The notes: generated from the sequence alone by a model not told the origin. A DNA stretch of 64,000 nt from Limnohabitans sp. 2KL-17 (GCF_003063415.1 NZ_NESK01000019.1:22635-86634), one strand, 5' to 3'. Counted from the stretch's first letter, positions 1 to 8,589 are shown. Numbers and translations are program-made.

Positions 1-73
1 AGTCGAACAAATCGCCACCCAGCAGGGTACCACCGCGAACGCGGTACTTTTTCTCAAAACTCAGCATGGCCAT
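1..73 (-). CDS. pufL: Photosynthetic reaction centre L subunit, N-terminal fragment
   Basis: Only the first 24 codons are inside the window; the gene continues off the left edge. The peptide begins [15 protein letters not shown] and contains GGDLFD, the very conserved start of the L subunit, which with M binds the special pair, bacteriopheophytin and QA/QB in the inner membrane. A second in-frame ATG two codons later is possible. A GGAGGA-type ribosome site precedes the start. It is the distal visible gene of the puf operon, separated from pufA by two hairpins. The identification is secure although the fragment is short. Confidence 0.93.
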   Translation of the reverse strand, partial: MAMLSFEKKYRVRGGTLLGGDLFD

Positions 74-104
74 GGCTTGGTCCTCCTGCTTGTGTGGATA
101 AACA

Positions 105-138
105 GATGCCGCATTGAAACGGGTTCAATGACAGCATC
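105..138 (-). promoter_or_regulatory. pufA-pufL intercistronic hairpin (mRNA stability element)
   Basis: Arms GATGC/GCATC and ATTGAA/TTCAAT pair around a 5-base loop, with a short internal bulge, just upstream of the pufL ribosome site. In purple bacteria, hairpins at this position stop 3'-5' decay so that pufBA mRNA outlives pufLM mRNA and antenna exceeds reaction centre. The hairpin is seen directly; the role is inferred from position. Confidence 0.65.
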
Positions 139-145
139 TGGATGA

Positions 146-166
146 CAAGTCCTGAATCAGGACTTG
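146..166 (-). promoter_or_regulatory. Perfect hairpin overlapping the pufA stop codon
   Basis: Nine-base arms CAAGTCCTG and CAGGACTTG pair perfectly around a 3-base loop. The structure contains the pufA stop codon and lies a few bases upstream of the next hairpin. No long T run follows on the transcribed strand, so it suits an RNA-stability or processing structure better than a terminator. Confidence 0.6.
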
Positions 167-366
167 GGCGCGGCCAGCGAAGCCACCGACGTCGGCAGCG
201 GCGAGTTTTGCGCCGATGCCGCTACCGGTTTTTTCGCACCGTCGAGCCAGTTGAATTTGTTGGTACTGAGCAAGATGAGGTGAATCATCGCGGCCAGCCC
301 GAACAAGAAAATACCCTGCAGTACCATGGCACGCAAAGGGTCGTACAGTCGCCAAATTCTCCACAT
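157..366 (-). CDS. pufA: Light-harvesting 1 alpha polypeptide
   Basis: A 69-residue protein beginning [14 protein letters not shown], the standard LH1-alpha start. One membrane helix (about residues 14-34) contains the bacteriochlorophyll-binding His in MIHLILLST, followed by FNWLDG. LH1-alpha pairs with LH1-beta to form the ring around the reaction centre and passes excitation energy to it. The ATG at 366 is chosen over an upstream in-frame ATG because AGGAG lies just before it. The Ala/Ser/Pro-rich tail is typical. It starts 10 bases after the 74-codon gene, not directly after pufB. Confidence 0.95.
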   Translation of the reverse strand: MWRIWRLYDPLRAMVLQGIFLFGLAAMIHLILLSTNKFNWLDGAKKPVAASAQNSPLPTSVASLAAPKS

Positions 367-376
367 GGTGAATCTC

Positions 377-601
377 CTAAATGATGTGGGACATGAAGGT
401 GTACACCGCAGCATTCACGCCTTGGCTCATGCTTTTGGCATCTTCAGCGCCGGGCAACAGATCCCGCCAGTGAACGCCGACCAGCTTGGCCAGTACGACG
501 ACCACGAACAGACATCCAAAACCGATGAGGAAGATGGACCAAAATGCCGGGGATTCATCCGCACGCGAATGGTCCTCGTTGAGGTGAGTTGTGTTTTGCA
601 T
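377..601 (-). CDS. Unassigned 74-residue single-span membrane protein between pufB and pufA
   Basis: I do not recognise this protein. It has an acidic, hydrophilic N-terminus (about residues 1-18), one strong membrane helix (about 20-45, including [19 protein letters not shown]), then [11 protein letters not shown] and a short C-terminal segment ending [14 protein letters not shown] ribosome site lies 9 bases before the ATG, and the stop codon overlaps the pufA ribosome site, so it appears translated as part of the puf mRNA. It lacks the MWRIW/FNWLEG signature of LH1-alpha and the WRPW ending of LH1-beta. Its size and topology recall accessory LH1 polypeptides such as PufX, but I see no convincing sequence match. 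The gene is well supported; the function is unknown. Confidence 0.8.
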   Translation of the reverse strand: MQNTTHLNEDHSRADESPAFWSIFLIGFGCLFVVVVLAKLVGVHWRDLLPGAEDAKSMSQGVNAAVYTFMSHII

Positions 602-645
602 GACAGTGACTCCGTCAATCTATGGGTGAAAAAACAGGCTCTGAA

Positions 646-789
646 TCAGAACCAGGGACGCCACGCCCAGACCAGGATGTGGGCCAGTACAGCGACCGCT
701 GTAAAGCCTACGGTGCCTTGCATCCAGTAGTGGTGGAACTCCTGGGCTTCCTCATCGGTAAGTCCGGAAATTGATGTCTTGGTTGACAT
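646..789 (-). CDS. pufB: Light-harvesting 1 beta polypeptide
   Basis: A 47-residue protein with the LH1-beta pattern: [15 protein letters not shown] at the cytoplasmic side, a membrane helix with [11 protein letters not shown] carrying the bacteriochlorophyll-ligating His, and the terminal WRPWF. It partners PufA in the B870-type ring. AGGAG precedes the ATG by about 5 bases. The next gene downstream is the 74-codon ORF, 44 bases away, instead of pufA. The upstream 44-codon ORF ends just before its ribosome site. Confidence 0.95.
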   Translation of the reverse strand: MSTKTSISGLTDEEAQEFHHYWMQGTVGFTAVAVLAHILVWAWRPWF

Positions 790-801
790 TTTTTGCTCCT
801 G

Positions 802-936
802 TTAACGAGGCCTTGCGACCCGGGGTGCGCACAGCCCGCGCAGATGGGCATCCGCAGCCAAAGGCCACGACATCTTGTGCAGGGCAACGACCGGGTCGGC
901 ACCTGCGTGTTTATTCAATGGCCGCAAAGTTTTCAT
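802..936 (-). CDS. Possible 44-codon ORF at the pufQ position, coupled to bchZ
   Basis: An ATG overlaps the bchZ stop (ATGA arrangement) and opens 44 codons ending in TAA immediately before the pufB ribosome site. The product is basic, with many Arg, His and Pro residues and no membrane span. It sits where pufQ lies in Rhodobacter, but PufQ has a membrane helix and this does not, so I do not call it PufQ. The overlap and exact fit between bchZ and pufB favour translation, perhaps as a coupling leader. Chance is a real alternative at this length. Confidence 0.35.
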   Translation of the reverse strand: MKTLRPLNKHAGADPVVALHKMSWPLAADAHLRGLCAPRVARPR

Positions 937-2465
937 GCTACGACCCCCATCCCCAGTTCTCGGCTGGCGGCATTCACATGGGCTTCAGTGACTTCGTCTT
1001 GGCCTGCGGCCTGCGACAGTTGCTCGGCCTGATCGCGCAAGCGCTTGGCCGCAGAAATCTGCACCAACACCGGCTGGCTTTGCACCACATCGCGCAGGCG
1101 CTGATGGGCCTGGTCTTGCCAGCTGGCATTGGGGGCCACCACACCACGCGCTGCCGTGGCTTCGACCTTGTCCATCTCGGTGCCCAGCGGCAGGATGTGA
1201 AACAAGGCGTCAAACAGTGCGTTGCAAACTTCTTGCACCACATAAGTGGCGCCGCTGTAACCCATGAATGGCGTGCCGGTATGGCGGCGGATGATGGCAC
1301 CTGGAAACGAAGCCGGAATGAAGGCTGCCCGCATCGGGCTACCGCCAGAAATTTCACTCAGGTACATGCGCTCGTTGTAGCTGCCAAACATGATCAACGG
1401 GGTTTGGGTCTTGACCAGTTCACGCACAGTCACGTTGTCTGTCTTATTGCCTGCCGTGCGCGAAACGCTGAAGCGACAAGGCAAGCCCATTTCGGTTTCG
1501 AGGAAATTTTTCAAGCCGCGCGCATAGGTCTCACCCGCCACCACGGCAAAGCTTGCTGTGGCAAAAAAGTCTTGTGTCACCGAGCGCCACAGATCCCACA
1601 TGGGCTTGAGGGTGGTGTGCTTTTCACGCTCAATGAAAGGCTCGGGATCGAGGTTCAGCAACTCACCCAACTTGCGAAGGAAGTTGGTGGTGCTGTGCAG
1701 CCCGATGGGTGCCTGCAGGTAAGGTCGCTCCAGCGCCTCACACAGCATGCGGCCAAACTCGCGGTACATGCAAATGTTGACATCGGCTTCCACCAGGCGC
1801 GACACATCGGCCAGGTGGCTGCCCAGCGGAAAGACCATGTTGACCTCGGCACCAATGCCCTGCACCAGACGACGGATCTCGGCCAGGTCGCTGGCACTGT
1901 TGAAGGTGCCATAACAGGGGCCAATGATGTTGACACGCGGTTTTTCACCGGCTGGTCGTTCATCAAAGGGCTTGCGCGCAGGCACTTTGCGCAGGCCGTA
2001 TTCACTCCACAGCCAATACATCGCACGGTTGGCACACTGCCACTGGTCTTCGTCGATGGTGCGTGGCAAAAAGCGCGCGATGTTGGTGCCCTCGGGTGTG
2101 ACGCCGCCGCCGATCATTTCGGCAATCGAGCCTGTCACCACCACGGCTGGCAACTCGGGGTCCAGGGTGGCGTGGGCACGTTTCATGGTGCCTTCGGTGC
2201 CTTCGCGACCCAGTTGTTCTTCTGCCAGCCCGGTGACCACAATGGGCAATTCGTGCGGAGGCAGTGCATCGGTGTAATGCAGCACCGAGGTCACGGGCAG
2301 GTTTTCACAACCCACAGGGCCATCGATGACCACTTGCAAACCCTTGATGGCGGTGAAGACATAGACCGCCCCCCAGTAGCCGCCTGCGCGGTCATGGTCC
2401 AAGATCAAAGGCGACTTCGCTTTGGGCAAAGTGTTGGGCGCTGGGCTTTGAGTCGTGTCGCTCAT
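933..2465 (-). CDS. bchZ: Chlorophyllide a reductase subunit Z
   Basis: A 510-residue NifK-like subunit of chlorophyllide a oxidoreductase (BchXYZ), which reduces ring B of chlorophyllide a to make the bacteriochlorin. The N-terminal part contains [16 protein letters not shown] and [17 protein letters not shown], typical of BchZ, and [12 protein letters not shown] follows. The start overlaps the end of bchY by 4 bases (ATGA), so the two are translationally coupled, as expected for two subunits that form the catalytic heterotetramer. It is about family length. Confidence 0.95.
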   Translation of the reverse strand: MSDTTQSPAPNTLPKAKSPLILDHDRAGGYWGAVYVFTAIKGLQVVIDGPVGCENLPVTSVLHYTDALPPHELPIVVTGLAEEQLGREGTEGTMKRAHATLDPELPAVVVTGSIAEMIGGGVTPEGTNIARFLPRTIDEDQWQCANRAMYWLWSEYGLRKVPARKPFDERPAGEKPRVNIIGPCYGTFNSASDLAEIRRLVQGIGAEVNMVFPLGSHLADVSRLVEADVNICMYREFGRMLCEALERPYLQAPIGLHSTTNFLRKLGELLNLDPEPFIEREKHTTLKPMWDLWRSVTQDFFATASFAVVAGETYARGLKNFLETEMGLPCRFSVSRTAGNKTDNVTVRELVKTQTPLIMFGSYNERMYLSEISGGSPMRAAFIPASFPGAIIRRHTGTPFMGYSGATYVVQEVCNALFDALFHILPLGTEMDKVEATAARGVVAPNASWQDQAHQRLRDVVQSQPVLVQISAAKRLRDQAEQLSQAAGQDEVTEAHVNAASRELGMGVVA

Positions 2466-4015
2466 GATCCCATCTCCTCGGCTTTGCGCTTTTTGAGAAT
2501 CTTTTCCATCTGGCGGCGTGTTTCGGCCTTGAATTCGGGTCGGTCTTTGGGCACCGATTCCCAGACGCCTGCCGCATGGCCCACGCCGACATCACCAAAA
2601 AAGGATTTCATGGCGTCAAAGCGGGCCTGGTTGCCCATGGCCGCCTGCACCACATGCACCAGTGATCCAGCACCCGCCACGCCCATGAGCGGCCGGGCCG
2701 AAATCAGGTTGGTGAAGTACAACGAGGGCACGCTGTTTTGCTTGGCAATTTGAACCACCGGGGTGGTGCCAATGGCCAACTGGGGGCGGTATTCATACAT
2801 GGCGTTGAGGTCTTGCTCCAGCGAGGCACGCATTTGCACCTGCACGCCTTTGGCCTTCAGCCAAGCGATATCCTGGGCGTTCCAGTCGGTCGCCGGACAA
2901 GCAGAGCCCACATAACGCAAGTCGGCACCACACTCAATCAGCAAGCGGCCCACCAGCAATTCGGAGCCTTCGTAACCGCTCAGGGTGATGCGGCCCGAGA
3001 TCGGCTTTTGCATGAGCAACCCGCGCATTTGTGTCAGCGCCTGGTTGCGCGCCAGGTCGATCTGCGATTGCGCAATGCCCGCAGCCTGGCCAATGTTTTG
3101 CAGCCAGTCCTGTGTACCCTCTAGGCCTACCGGGGCCGAACCCACCACAGGGCGGCCTGCAGCCTTGAATTCGCGCACACTGGCGGTATAAAAAGGGTGA
3201 ATGGCAGCGGCCACCGAGCAGTCAAGCGCGGCATAGAGTTCGCGCCATTCACGGGTAGGCACCACCGGGCCGGCAGCCAGCCCCATGGGTGCCAGCATCT
3301 GACCAATGATGACCGGATCAGCGGGGAACATCTCTCCGAGCAAGGCCACAGTGGGTTTATCCCCCCGTCCAGCCTTTGGTGCGGCCACCGGGCCACTCAT
3401 GATTTCTTCACGGGCGTATTTCAGCATCGCCCCGGCCAACACATCTTTGGCTTCAGCGTGGGTGGGCACGCCAAAACCTGGCACATCAATGCCGATGATG
3501 CGCACCCCATTGATTTCTTTGGGCAGCAGTTGCAGCGGCACCCCACTGGCAGTCGGCACGCACAGGTTAATGATGATGATCGTGTCGAACTTGGCCGGAT
3601 CGGCCTCAGCGTGTACCGCTTCGCGGATGTCTTCAAACAACTTGCCAGTGACCAGTGACTCCGAATTGAAAGGCACATAACCCACGCTGCGGCGTGCGCC
3701 ATAAAAATGCGAGGTAAAGGTCAGGCCGTATACACAACACGCTGAACCCGACAAGATGGTGGCAGTGCGCTTCATGCGCAAACCCACACGCAGCGAGCCA
3801 AACGCAGGGCACATGCTTTGCGGCTGGTCGTGCGGACCCGCATCGGGCTGGCGCGGATAGTCTCTGGCATACTGGTCGAGCACCTCGGACTTGCCGGCTT
3901 GTTTGGCTGCGGCCACCATGGTCTCGGTCCCGGCGTGGCAACCCATGCCATCGCCTTGCAAGCCTGCAGGATTGCTCGGCTGTGGGCTGGGATGGATCGG
4001 GATGGTGCGTGTCAT
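2462..4015 (-). CDS. bchY: Chlorophyllide a reductase subunit Y
   Basis: A 517-residue NifD-like subunit of chlorophyllide a oxidoreductase; with BchZ it carries the substrate site and receives electrons from BchX. Recognisable segments are [18 protein letters not shown] near residue 20-40, [19 protein letters not shown], and [20 protein letters not shown]. It lies 35 bases after bchX and overlaps bchZ by 4 bases. No frame problems are seen. Confidence 0.95.
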   Translation of the reverse strand: MTRTIPIHPSPQPSNPAGLQGDGMGCHAGTETMVAAAKQAGKSEVLDQYARDYPRQPDAGPHDQPQSMCPAFGSLRVGLRMKRTATILSGSACCVYGLTFTSHFYGARRSVGYVPFNSESLVTGKLFEDIREAVHAEADPAKFDTIIIINLCVPTASGVPLQLLPKEINGVRIIGIDVPGFGVPTHAEAKDVLAGAMLKYAREEIMSGPVAAPKAGRGDKPTVALLGEMFPADPVIIGQMLAPMGLAAGPVVPTREWRELYAALDCSVAAAIHPFYTASVREFKAAGRPVVGSAPVGLEGTQDWLQNIGQAAGIAQSQIDLARNQALTQMRGLLMQKPISGRITLSGYEGSELLVGRLLIECGADLRYVGSACPATDWNAQDIAWLKAKGVQVQMRASLEQDLNAMYEYRPQLAIGTTPVVQIAKQNSVPSLYFTNLISARPLMGVAGAGSLVHVVQAAMGNQARFDAMKSFFGDVGVGHAAGVWESVPKDRPEFKAETRRQMEKILKKRKAEEMGS

Positions 4016-4050
4016 GGCCAGTTCCTGTTCGATGTCTTCAGGTGCTGCAA

Positions 4051-5055
4051 TCAGGCGGCGTCGTAGACGACTTCAAGCGATGGCTTGATGTCTTCGTTTT
4101 TACCCACCATGTCGAACAAAGTGGCTGGTTCAAGCACCACGTTGCGACCGACCACATCGGCACTGAACAAGCCCAGCAATTGGTCTTGGGTCTGAGGTTT
4201 CGGACGCATCGGGGGGGCTTCTGCGACGTTCTTGGCCAGCTCCGCAAACAATGGACCCCACTCGCCATCTGGGCGGCCGATGATTTCGTAACTGGCACTT
4301 TTGCGCCGAATATCTTCGTTGGCCGGAATGGCGGCCAACACAGGAATGCCGGCATTGGTGGCAAAGGCCTGAGCTTCTCCCGTGCCATCGTCCTTGTTGA
4401 TGACCATGCCTGCCACGCCGACGTTACCGCCGAGCTTTCGGAAATACTCCACTGCCGAGCAAACGTTGTTGGCTACATACAGGGACTGCAAGTCGTTGCT
4501 GGCTACCACGATCACCTTCTGGCACATGTCACGGGCGATGGGCAGACCGAAGCCGCCGCACACCACGTCGCCCAGAAAGTCGAGCAGCACAAAGTCAAAA
4601 CCCCAGTCATGGAAACCCAGTTTCTCGAGAGTCTCGAAACCATGGATGATCCCGCGACCACCGCAGCCACGCCCCACTTCGGGGCCACCCAGTTCCATGG
4701 CGAACACGCCATCGCGCTTGAAGCAGACATCGCCAATGCTCACAGCCTGGCCTGACAGCTTCAGGCGTGAAGAGGTTTCGATGATGGTGGGGCAAGCCTT
4801 GCCACCAAACAACAAACTGGTGGTGTCACTCTTGGGGTCACAGCCGATCAACAGGACTTTTTTGCCCTGCTGCGCCATCATGTAAGACAGGTTAGCCAGG
4901 GTGAAGCTTTTGCCAATGCCACCCTTGCCGTAAATGGCAATGATTTGGGTTTCTTTGGTCACCTCGCTGGTGCTGACGGCATCGGGCTCCACATCGGCCT
5001 CGCGGCGCAGCAACTCGACAAATTTGATGGGCTGGGCGGTGGTTTCGGTGTTCAT
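4051..5055 (-). CDS. bchX: Chlorophyllide a reductase iron protein, subunit X
   Basis: A 334-residue NifH-like ATPase that feeds electrons to BchYZ. It shows the P-loop YGKGGIGKSFTLANLS, the switch region CDPKSDTTSLL, and the two cluster-ligating cysteines in GRGCGGRGI and DVVCGGFGLP. I chose the ATG at 5055 because it overlaps the bchC stop (ATGA) and has GGAG about 9 bases upstream; an in-frame ATG five codons earlier would lie before that site. It precedes bchY by 35 bases in the same operon. Confidence 0.95.
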   Translation of the reverse strand: MNTETTAQPIKFVELLRREADVEPDAVSTSEVTKETQIIAIYGKGGIGKSFTLANLSYMMAQQGKKVLLIGCDPKSDTTSLLFGGKACPTIIETSSRLKLSGQAVSIGDVCFKRDGVFAMELGGPEVGRGCGGRGIIHGFETLEKLGFHDWGFDFVLLDFLGDVVCGGFGLPIARDMCQKVIVVASNDLQSLYVANNVCSAVEYFRKLGGNVGVAGMVINKDDGTGEAQAFATNAGIPVLAAIPANEDIRRKSASYEIIGRPDGEWGPLFAELAKNVAEAPPMRPKPQTQDQLLGLFSADVVGRNVVLEPATLFDMVGKNEDIKPSLEVVYDAA

Positions 5056-6005
5056 GCAGTGGCACTCCAATCAATGATCATCTTGAGACAGCTCGCATCT
5101 CCGAAGGCGGTCTCGTAGGCGGAACCAGCTTGTGTCGATGGCTGGGTGTGGGTGATCAAACCGTCAAGGGACAAGCGGCCGGTGTGCACCAGCTCGTTGA
5201 CAGCAAGCAGGTCAGGGCGCTTCCACTCGGCCGCAATGCGCATGCGCACTTCGCGCATGAAGGCCGGGGCGTAAGCAAATTTCAGGTCTTGTTTGTAAAA
5301 GCCCGCCAACACCAGCTCGCCACCGGGGCGCAGGCGCTGGATCAGGGTATCGAGCAGACTGCCATCGCCGCTCACGTCGTAAATCGTGCCGTAGTCGCGC
5401 CGCGGGTCGTCTTGCGGCCGCACCACGGTGTAGCCGTGTGCACCGGCGAAACGGTCGGTCTGGGTTTCCCACACCGTGGGGGCAGGCAAGCCTGCAGCCA
5501 CGGTGAGTCGAGCCAGCAAACGGCCCATGACGCCGTGGCCAATGATCAGTTCCGGCGGGGCAAAGGGGTCTTGCTGACCCCCGCCCGACACAGCGTGGTA
5601 GGCCGTGGCAGCCAAGGCCAACAGCACCGCCTGGGCGCCCAGGTGCTCTGCAACCGGCATGACTTTTTGTTCGTTTACCACGAGGCGCGAGGCCGTGCCC
5701 CCGAACAGGCTTTTGACCCCGGTGAAACAGTTGGCGCCCGGCACAAAAACCCGCTGACCGGCCTGTAAACCCGAATCTGATGCAGCGCGGACCACGCGAC
5801 CCACCGTTTCATAGCCCGGCACCAGCGGATAACCCATGCCCGGGAAAGGCGGCATGCTGCCGTCCCAGAGCATGCGCTCTGTACCGGTGCTGATGCCACT
5901 GAACTCGACAGCCACTTCCAGCTGGCCGGCTTGCAGCTCTGGCAAGTCCAGGGCCTGTAAGGACAGGTGCCTGGGACTGTTGAAGACAACGGCTTGGGAT
6001 TTCAT
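5052..6005 (-). CDS. bchC: Bacteriochlorophyllide a dehydrogenase (3-hydroxyethyl oxidation)
   Basis: A 317-residue zinc-free medium-chain dehydrogenase/reductase that oxidises the 3-hydroxyethyl group to 3-acetyl in bacteriochlorophyll a synthesis. Diagnostic segments include FSGISTGTERMLWDG, PLVPGYETVGRVV and a nucleotide-binding stretch around LIIGHGVMGRLLARL. It overlaps bchX by 4 bases. A PpsR/CrtJ-type palindrome lies about 30-47 bases upstream of the start, so this is likely a regulated internal promoter of the superoperon. Confidence 0.93.
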   Translation of the reverse strand: MKSQAVVFNSPRHLSLQALDLPELQAGQLEVAVEFSGISTGTERMLWDGSMPPFPGMGYPLVPGYETVGRVVRAASDSGLQAGQRVFVPGANCFTGVKSLFGGTASRLVVNEQKVMPVAEHLGAQAVLLALAATAYHAVSGGGQQDPFAPPELIIGHGVMGRLLARLTVAAGLPAPTVWETQTDRFAGAHGYTVVRPQDDPRRDYGTIYDVSGDGSLLDTLIQRLRPGGELVLAGFYKQDLKFAYAPAFMREVRMRIAAEWKRPDLLAVNELVHTGRLSLDGLITHTQPSTQAGSAYETAFGDASCLKMIIDWSATA

Positions 6006-6034
6006 GCTTGTATTCTTTGCTTTACATCACAACA

Positions 6035-6052
6035 TGTCAAAGTTAATTGACA
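6035..6052. promoter_or_regulatory. PpsR/CrtJ-type operator upstream of bchC
   Basis: TGTC and GACA half-sites are separated by exactly 10 bases, the established binding motif of the PpsR/CrtJ repressor of photosynthesis genes. It overlaps the crtF stop codon and precedes bchC by about 30 bases, where it could block a bchC promoter inside the superoperon. No ppsR gene is in the window. Confidence 0.75.
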
Positions 6053-7251
6053 CTATTCGGCGAAACAGAGGGTAAACACTGAGATTTGCGTCCCAAAAGG
6101 ATCCGGGCATGGATCGGCATGGCGTTGGGCACTCGTTCCACGTGGGTAAATCCGGCTTCTTCCATCAGGCTTTGCAGCTCTTTCGGGGTGCGCAGACGAC
6201 CTGCCCCCATGGCCAACAGGTAAAAATGGAAATACGCGTCAGCCGATGCGCTGGGCTGTCCGGGCTCTTCGTCGGGCTGGGCCATGGGTTCGGCCAGCAA
6301 CAAGACCCCGCCCACAGGCAAGGCGGCATGGGCCTTTAGCAAAATCTGGCGAACCACTGCATCGGGGTGGTCATGGGCCACACGCACCAGAGTGATCAGG
6401 TCCGCGCCTTCAGGCAAGGGGTCGTCCAGAAAGCTGCCCGGGTGAAGCGTCACACGCTCGCTCAGACCCTTGGCTTTCAGTCCTTCACGGGCCAGATCGA
6501 GCACAGGGGGAAGGTCAAACATCTTGAACTTCAGGTGCGGGGCGTGCACAGCCAATTCGCCTACAAATCGCCCTTGGCCGGCACCGACATCCAGAACGCA
6601 ACGGTGTTCATCGAAAAAGTAGGACGACAGGATTTCCTGCACCACAAAGCCTTGCGATGCCGCCATCAGTTGTGAATAGCGAGTGAACTTGTCCAGGTCA
6701 GGCGGGGCTGGTACGGGCTTCTCATGGGCGTAGGGCCAGTACTCGGCCATGCCGCCACTCCAGGCGTTGTTCAGGAACTGCAAAGGGTCTTGCATGTCCT
6801 GGTACAGCAAATGGTTGTGCTCGATCATTTGAGCAATGCCCTCGTGCTGCGCCAGCGGAACTCCCAGCGGGCCCAGGCCAAACCGGCCCTGACTGCGGTG
6901 CTCCAGAAGTCCCAGGGCCACGGCCGAAAGCAGCAAGCGCTGCAAGACAACAGGGGCCAGACCTGTGCGGCGGGCCAGCTCGGTCAAAGAGGCGGGCGCA
7001 TGGTGCAGCGCACGGAACAGGTCCAGCCGGACACAGCCGAGCAGTACCTGGCTGTGAACAAAACCAGCCATCAAATCAAACAATTTACGGGTGCGGCGAC
7101 GCGTAAGCCAACGCGTCAACGGATTGCCCAGAGACCAGCGGTAAAGACCGGGGTGTGCGTACCAGCGTTCAAGTCGGGCTTGCAAGGCATCTTTGAACGA
7201 GGTGGGAACGGCATGGGTCGCAATGGCGGCCAGATCCAGGTGCTGTGACAT
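6043..7251 (-). CDS. crtF: Carotenoid 1-hydroxy O-methyltransferase (CrtF)
   Basis: A 402-residue SAM-dependent methyltransferase that methylates the tertiary hydroxyl of demethylspheroidene or hydroxy-neurosporene type carotenoids. An N-terminal winged-helix dimerisation part (about 60-160) is followed by the SAM fold with VLDVGAGQGRFVGELA, and later the family-typical VRVAHDHPD and LLAEPMAQPDEEPG. It lies 38 bases after crtE and 37 bases before bchC, the usual crtE-crtF-bchC order. The stop codon lies inside the PpsR box of bchC. Confidence 0.93.
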   Translation of the reverse strand: MSQHLDLAAIATHAVPTSFKDALQARLERWYAHPGLYRWSLGNPLTRWLTRRRTRKLFDLMAGFVHSQVLLGCVRLDLFRALHHAPASLTELARRTGLAPVVLQRLLLSAVALGLLEHRSQGRFGLGPLGVPLAQHEGIAQMIEHNHLLYQDMQDPLQFLNNAWSGGMAEYWPYAHEKPVPAPPDLDKFTRYSQLMAASQGFVVQEILSSYFFDEHRCVLDVGAGQGRFVGELAVHAPHLKFKMFDLPPVLDLAREGLKAKGLSERVTLHPGSFLDDPLPEGADLITLVRVAHDHPDAVVRQILLKAHAALPVGGVLLLAEPMAQPDEEPGQPSASADAYFHFYLLAMGAGRLRTPKELQSLMEEAGFTHVERVPNAMPIHARILLGRKSQCLPSVSPNSVN

Positions 7252-7289
7252 GTTGATTCTTTCGCGGTCTCAAGAGCAGGAGAAAGCGC

Positions 7290-8204
7290 TCAATGCGTTG
7301 CGCTGATGCGGCTGGCAGCCACGCCGGGGTGGGCCTTGAAATAGCCTTCGCACAAGGCCTTGGGCACCAGGCGCTCGGCTTCAAGTTGCACCAGTTGACG
7401 CAACATGTCTCGGCACGAGCACACCGGAATCGAGGCTGCGGCCTGGTCGATCAGGTGGTCAAAATGGGCAATGGCCCCGTCCAAGCCCAAGGCTTGGGCT
7501 GAGCTGGGCCGGGCGTGCAGGATGTCTTGCCCAACAGGTTTGCCCAGGCTGGCGGCATCCGCAATCACATCCCGGATGTCATCGGCGACCTGGTAAGCCT
7601 CGCCCAGAAAAGCCCCCAACGGCGCCCAGGGTTCGGGTTCTAAGCCGCAGCTGAGCGCACCGGCACAGGTGGCCGAGACGAACAAGGCACCCGTCTTGGC
7701 GCGCTGGTATTGGCCCAGATCGGCACTGGTCTCGCACTCCCAAGCCTGCCCGGCCACGATGCCATCCGGCAAACCCACACCGGTGGTCATGTTGTCCATC
7801 AGTCGAATCAGCCGGTCTGGCCGCTGAGCACCGGATTGAAGCAAAACCCGGTAGGCCATGACGATCAAGCCGTCGCCCGCCAGCAGCGCCAGAGGTTCAC
7901 TGAAGGCTTTGTGCACCGTGGGGCGGCCACGCCGGGTGTCGGCATTGTCAAAGGCCGGCATGTCGTCGTGCACCAGTGAGGCGCAATGCATCAACTCCAA
8001 GGCGACAGCGGCGGCGTTGGTCAGTTGGGGCAAATCATCGCCACAAGCCGTGGCCACGGCCATGCAGAGTTGTGGGCGGATGCGGGCACCCCCCGAAAAT
8101 ACCGCGTGCCGCATGGCAGCGACCAGGCGGGGGGGCGCTCCCACGCCAGCCGCTTGCTCAAAATGGGTGTTCAAGGCTTGCTCAGCGCGTGTCAACAGAC
8201 TCAT
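7290..8204 (-). CDS. crtE: Geranylgeranyl diphosphate synthase
   Basis: A 304-residue trans-prenyltransferase making GGPP for carotenoids and the phytyl tail of bacteriochlorophyll. The first Asp-rich motif is VHDDMPAFDNADTRRGRP and the second is QVADDIRDVIAD. Farnesyl diphosphate synthase (IspA) is a close relative, but the position at the head of crtEF-bchCXYZ-puf favours CrtE. GGAGG precedes the ATG. A PpsR-type palindrome lies about 75 bases upstream, so crtE probably heads the superoperon transcript. Confidence 0.92.
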   Translation of the reverse strand: MSLLTRAEQALNTHFEQAAGVGAPPRLVAAMRHAVFSGGARIRPQLCMAVATACGDDLPQLTNAAAVALELMHCASLVHDDMPAFDNADTRRGRPTVHKAFSEPLALLAGDGLIVMAYRVLLQSGAQRPDRLIRLMDNMTTGVGLPDGIVAGQAWECETSADLGQYQRAKTGALFVSATCAGALSCGLEPEPWAPLGAFLGEAYQVADDIRDVIADAASLGKPVGQDILHARPSSAQALGLDGAIAHFDHLIDQAAASIPVCSCRDMLRQLVQLEAERLVPKALCEGYFKAHPGVAASRISATH

Positions 8205-8277
8205 GGAACCTCCGAAAGGAAGACCCGTCTGTCCAAACTGACGGGCATGAGTGTCAATATAGCCTTATTTCAATAAC

Positions 8278-8295
8278 TGTCAACCCTTGTTGACA
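8278..8295. promoter_or_regulatory. PpsR/CrtJ-type operator upstream of crtE
   Basis: A second TGTC-N10-GACA palindrome, with a further TGTCAAT half-site 26 bases closer to crtE. Paired sites are usual for this repressor. The 8205-8418 intergenic region holds this operator and presumably the main superoperon promoter on the minus strand; nothing else is evident there. Confidence 0.75.
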
Positions 8296-8418
8296 CCCGG
8301 ACGCACGATCCACTGCAAGACTTGCGCAGGCATCCAAGCTGCTGATAGGCCTTCAAACCCACCGCACGGGCAACAGACGCTAGGATGTGCTGGTCAATAA
8401 GTGAGCAGGAGAAATAGC

Positions 8419-8589
8419 ATGGGCATCTGGTTAGAGCTGGGCATTTTCGGACTGGTGTTTGTGTTTGCCTTTTGGCAAATGCACGATGTGCGCCGGGCGC
8501 AAGAACAAACTCGCCAGCAGCGGGCGCGGGAAAAAGCACAGCAAGAAGCTGAATGCCCAACCGCCGACGACAAAAAGGAGTCAGTTTGA
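8419..8589 (+). CDS. Small single-span membrane protein, unknown function
   Basis: A 56-residue protein with one N-terminal membrane helix (MGIWLELGIFGLVFVFAFWQ) followed by a charged Arg/Gln/Glu-rich cytoplasmic-type tail. AGGAG lies 6-7 bases before the ATG at 8419; an in-frame GTG at 8401 is less likely. It runs opposite to crtE and its 3' end overlaps the ABC transporter gene by 9 bases. The good ribosome site and sensible topology support a real gene, but I assign no function. Confidence 0.65.
   Translation: MGIWLELGIFGLVFVFAFWQMHDVRRAQEQTRQQRAREKAQQEAECPTADDKKESV

Noticed and set aside
377..601. Calling the 74-residue protein a second LH1 alpha or beta chain
   Set aside because: It lacks MWRIW and FNWLEG of alpha and the WRPW end of beta, and its only His residues near the helix are not in the usual pigment-binding context.
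802..936. Calling the 44-codon ORF pufQ
   Set aside because: The location fits, but PufQ contains a membrane helix and this product has none; no sequence likeness was seen.
771..2753. A 660-codon open frame on the plus strand across bchZ
   Set aside because: It is antisense to bchZ and bchY, has no recognisable domain and arises from high-GC codon bias.
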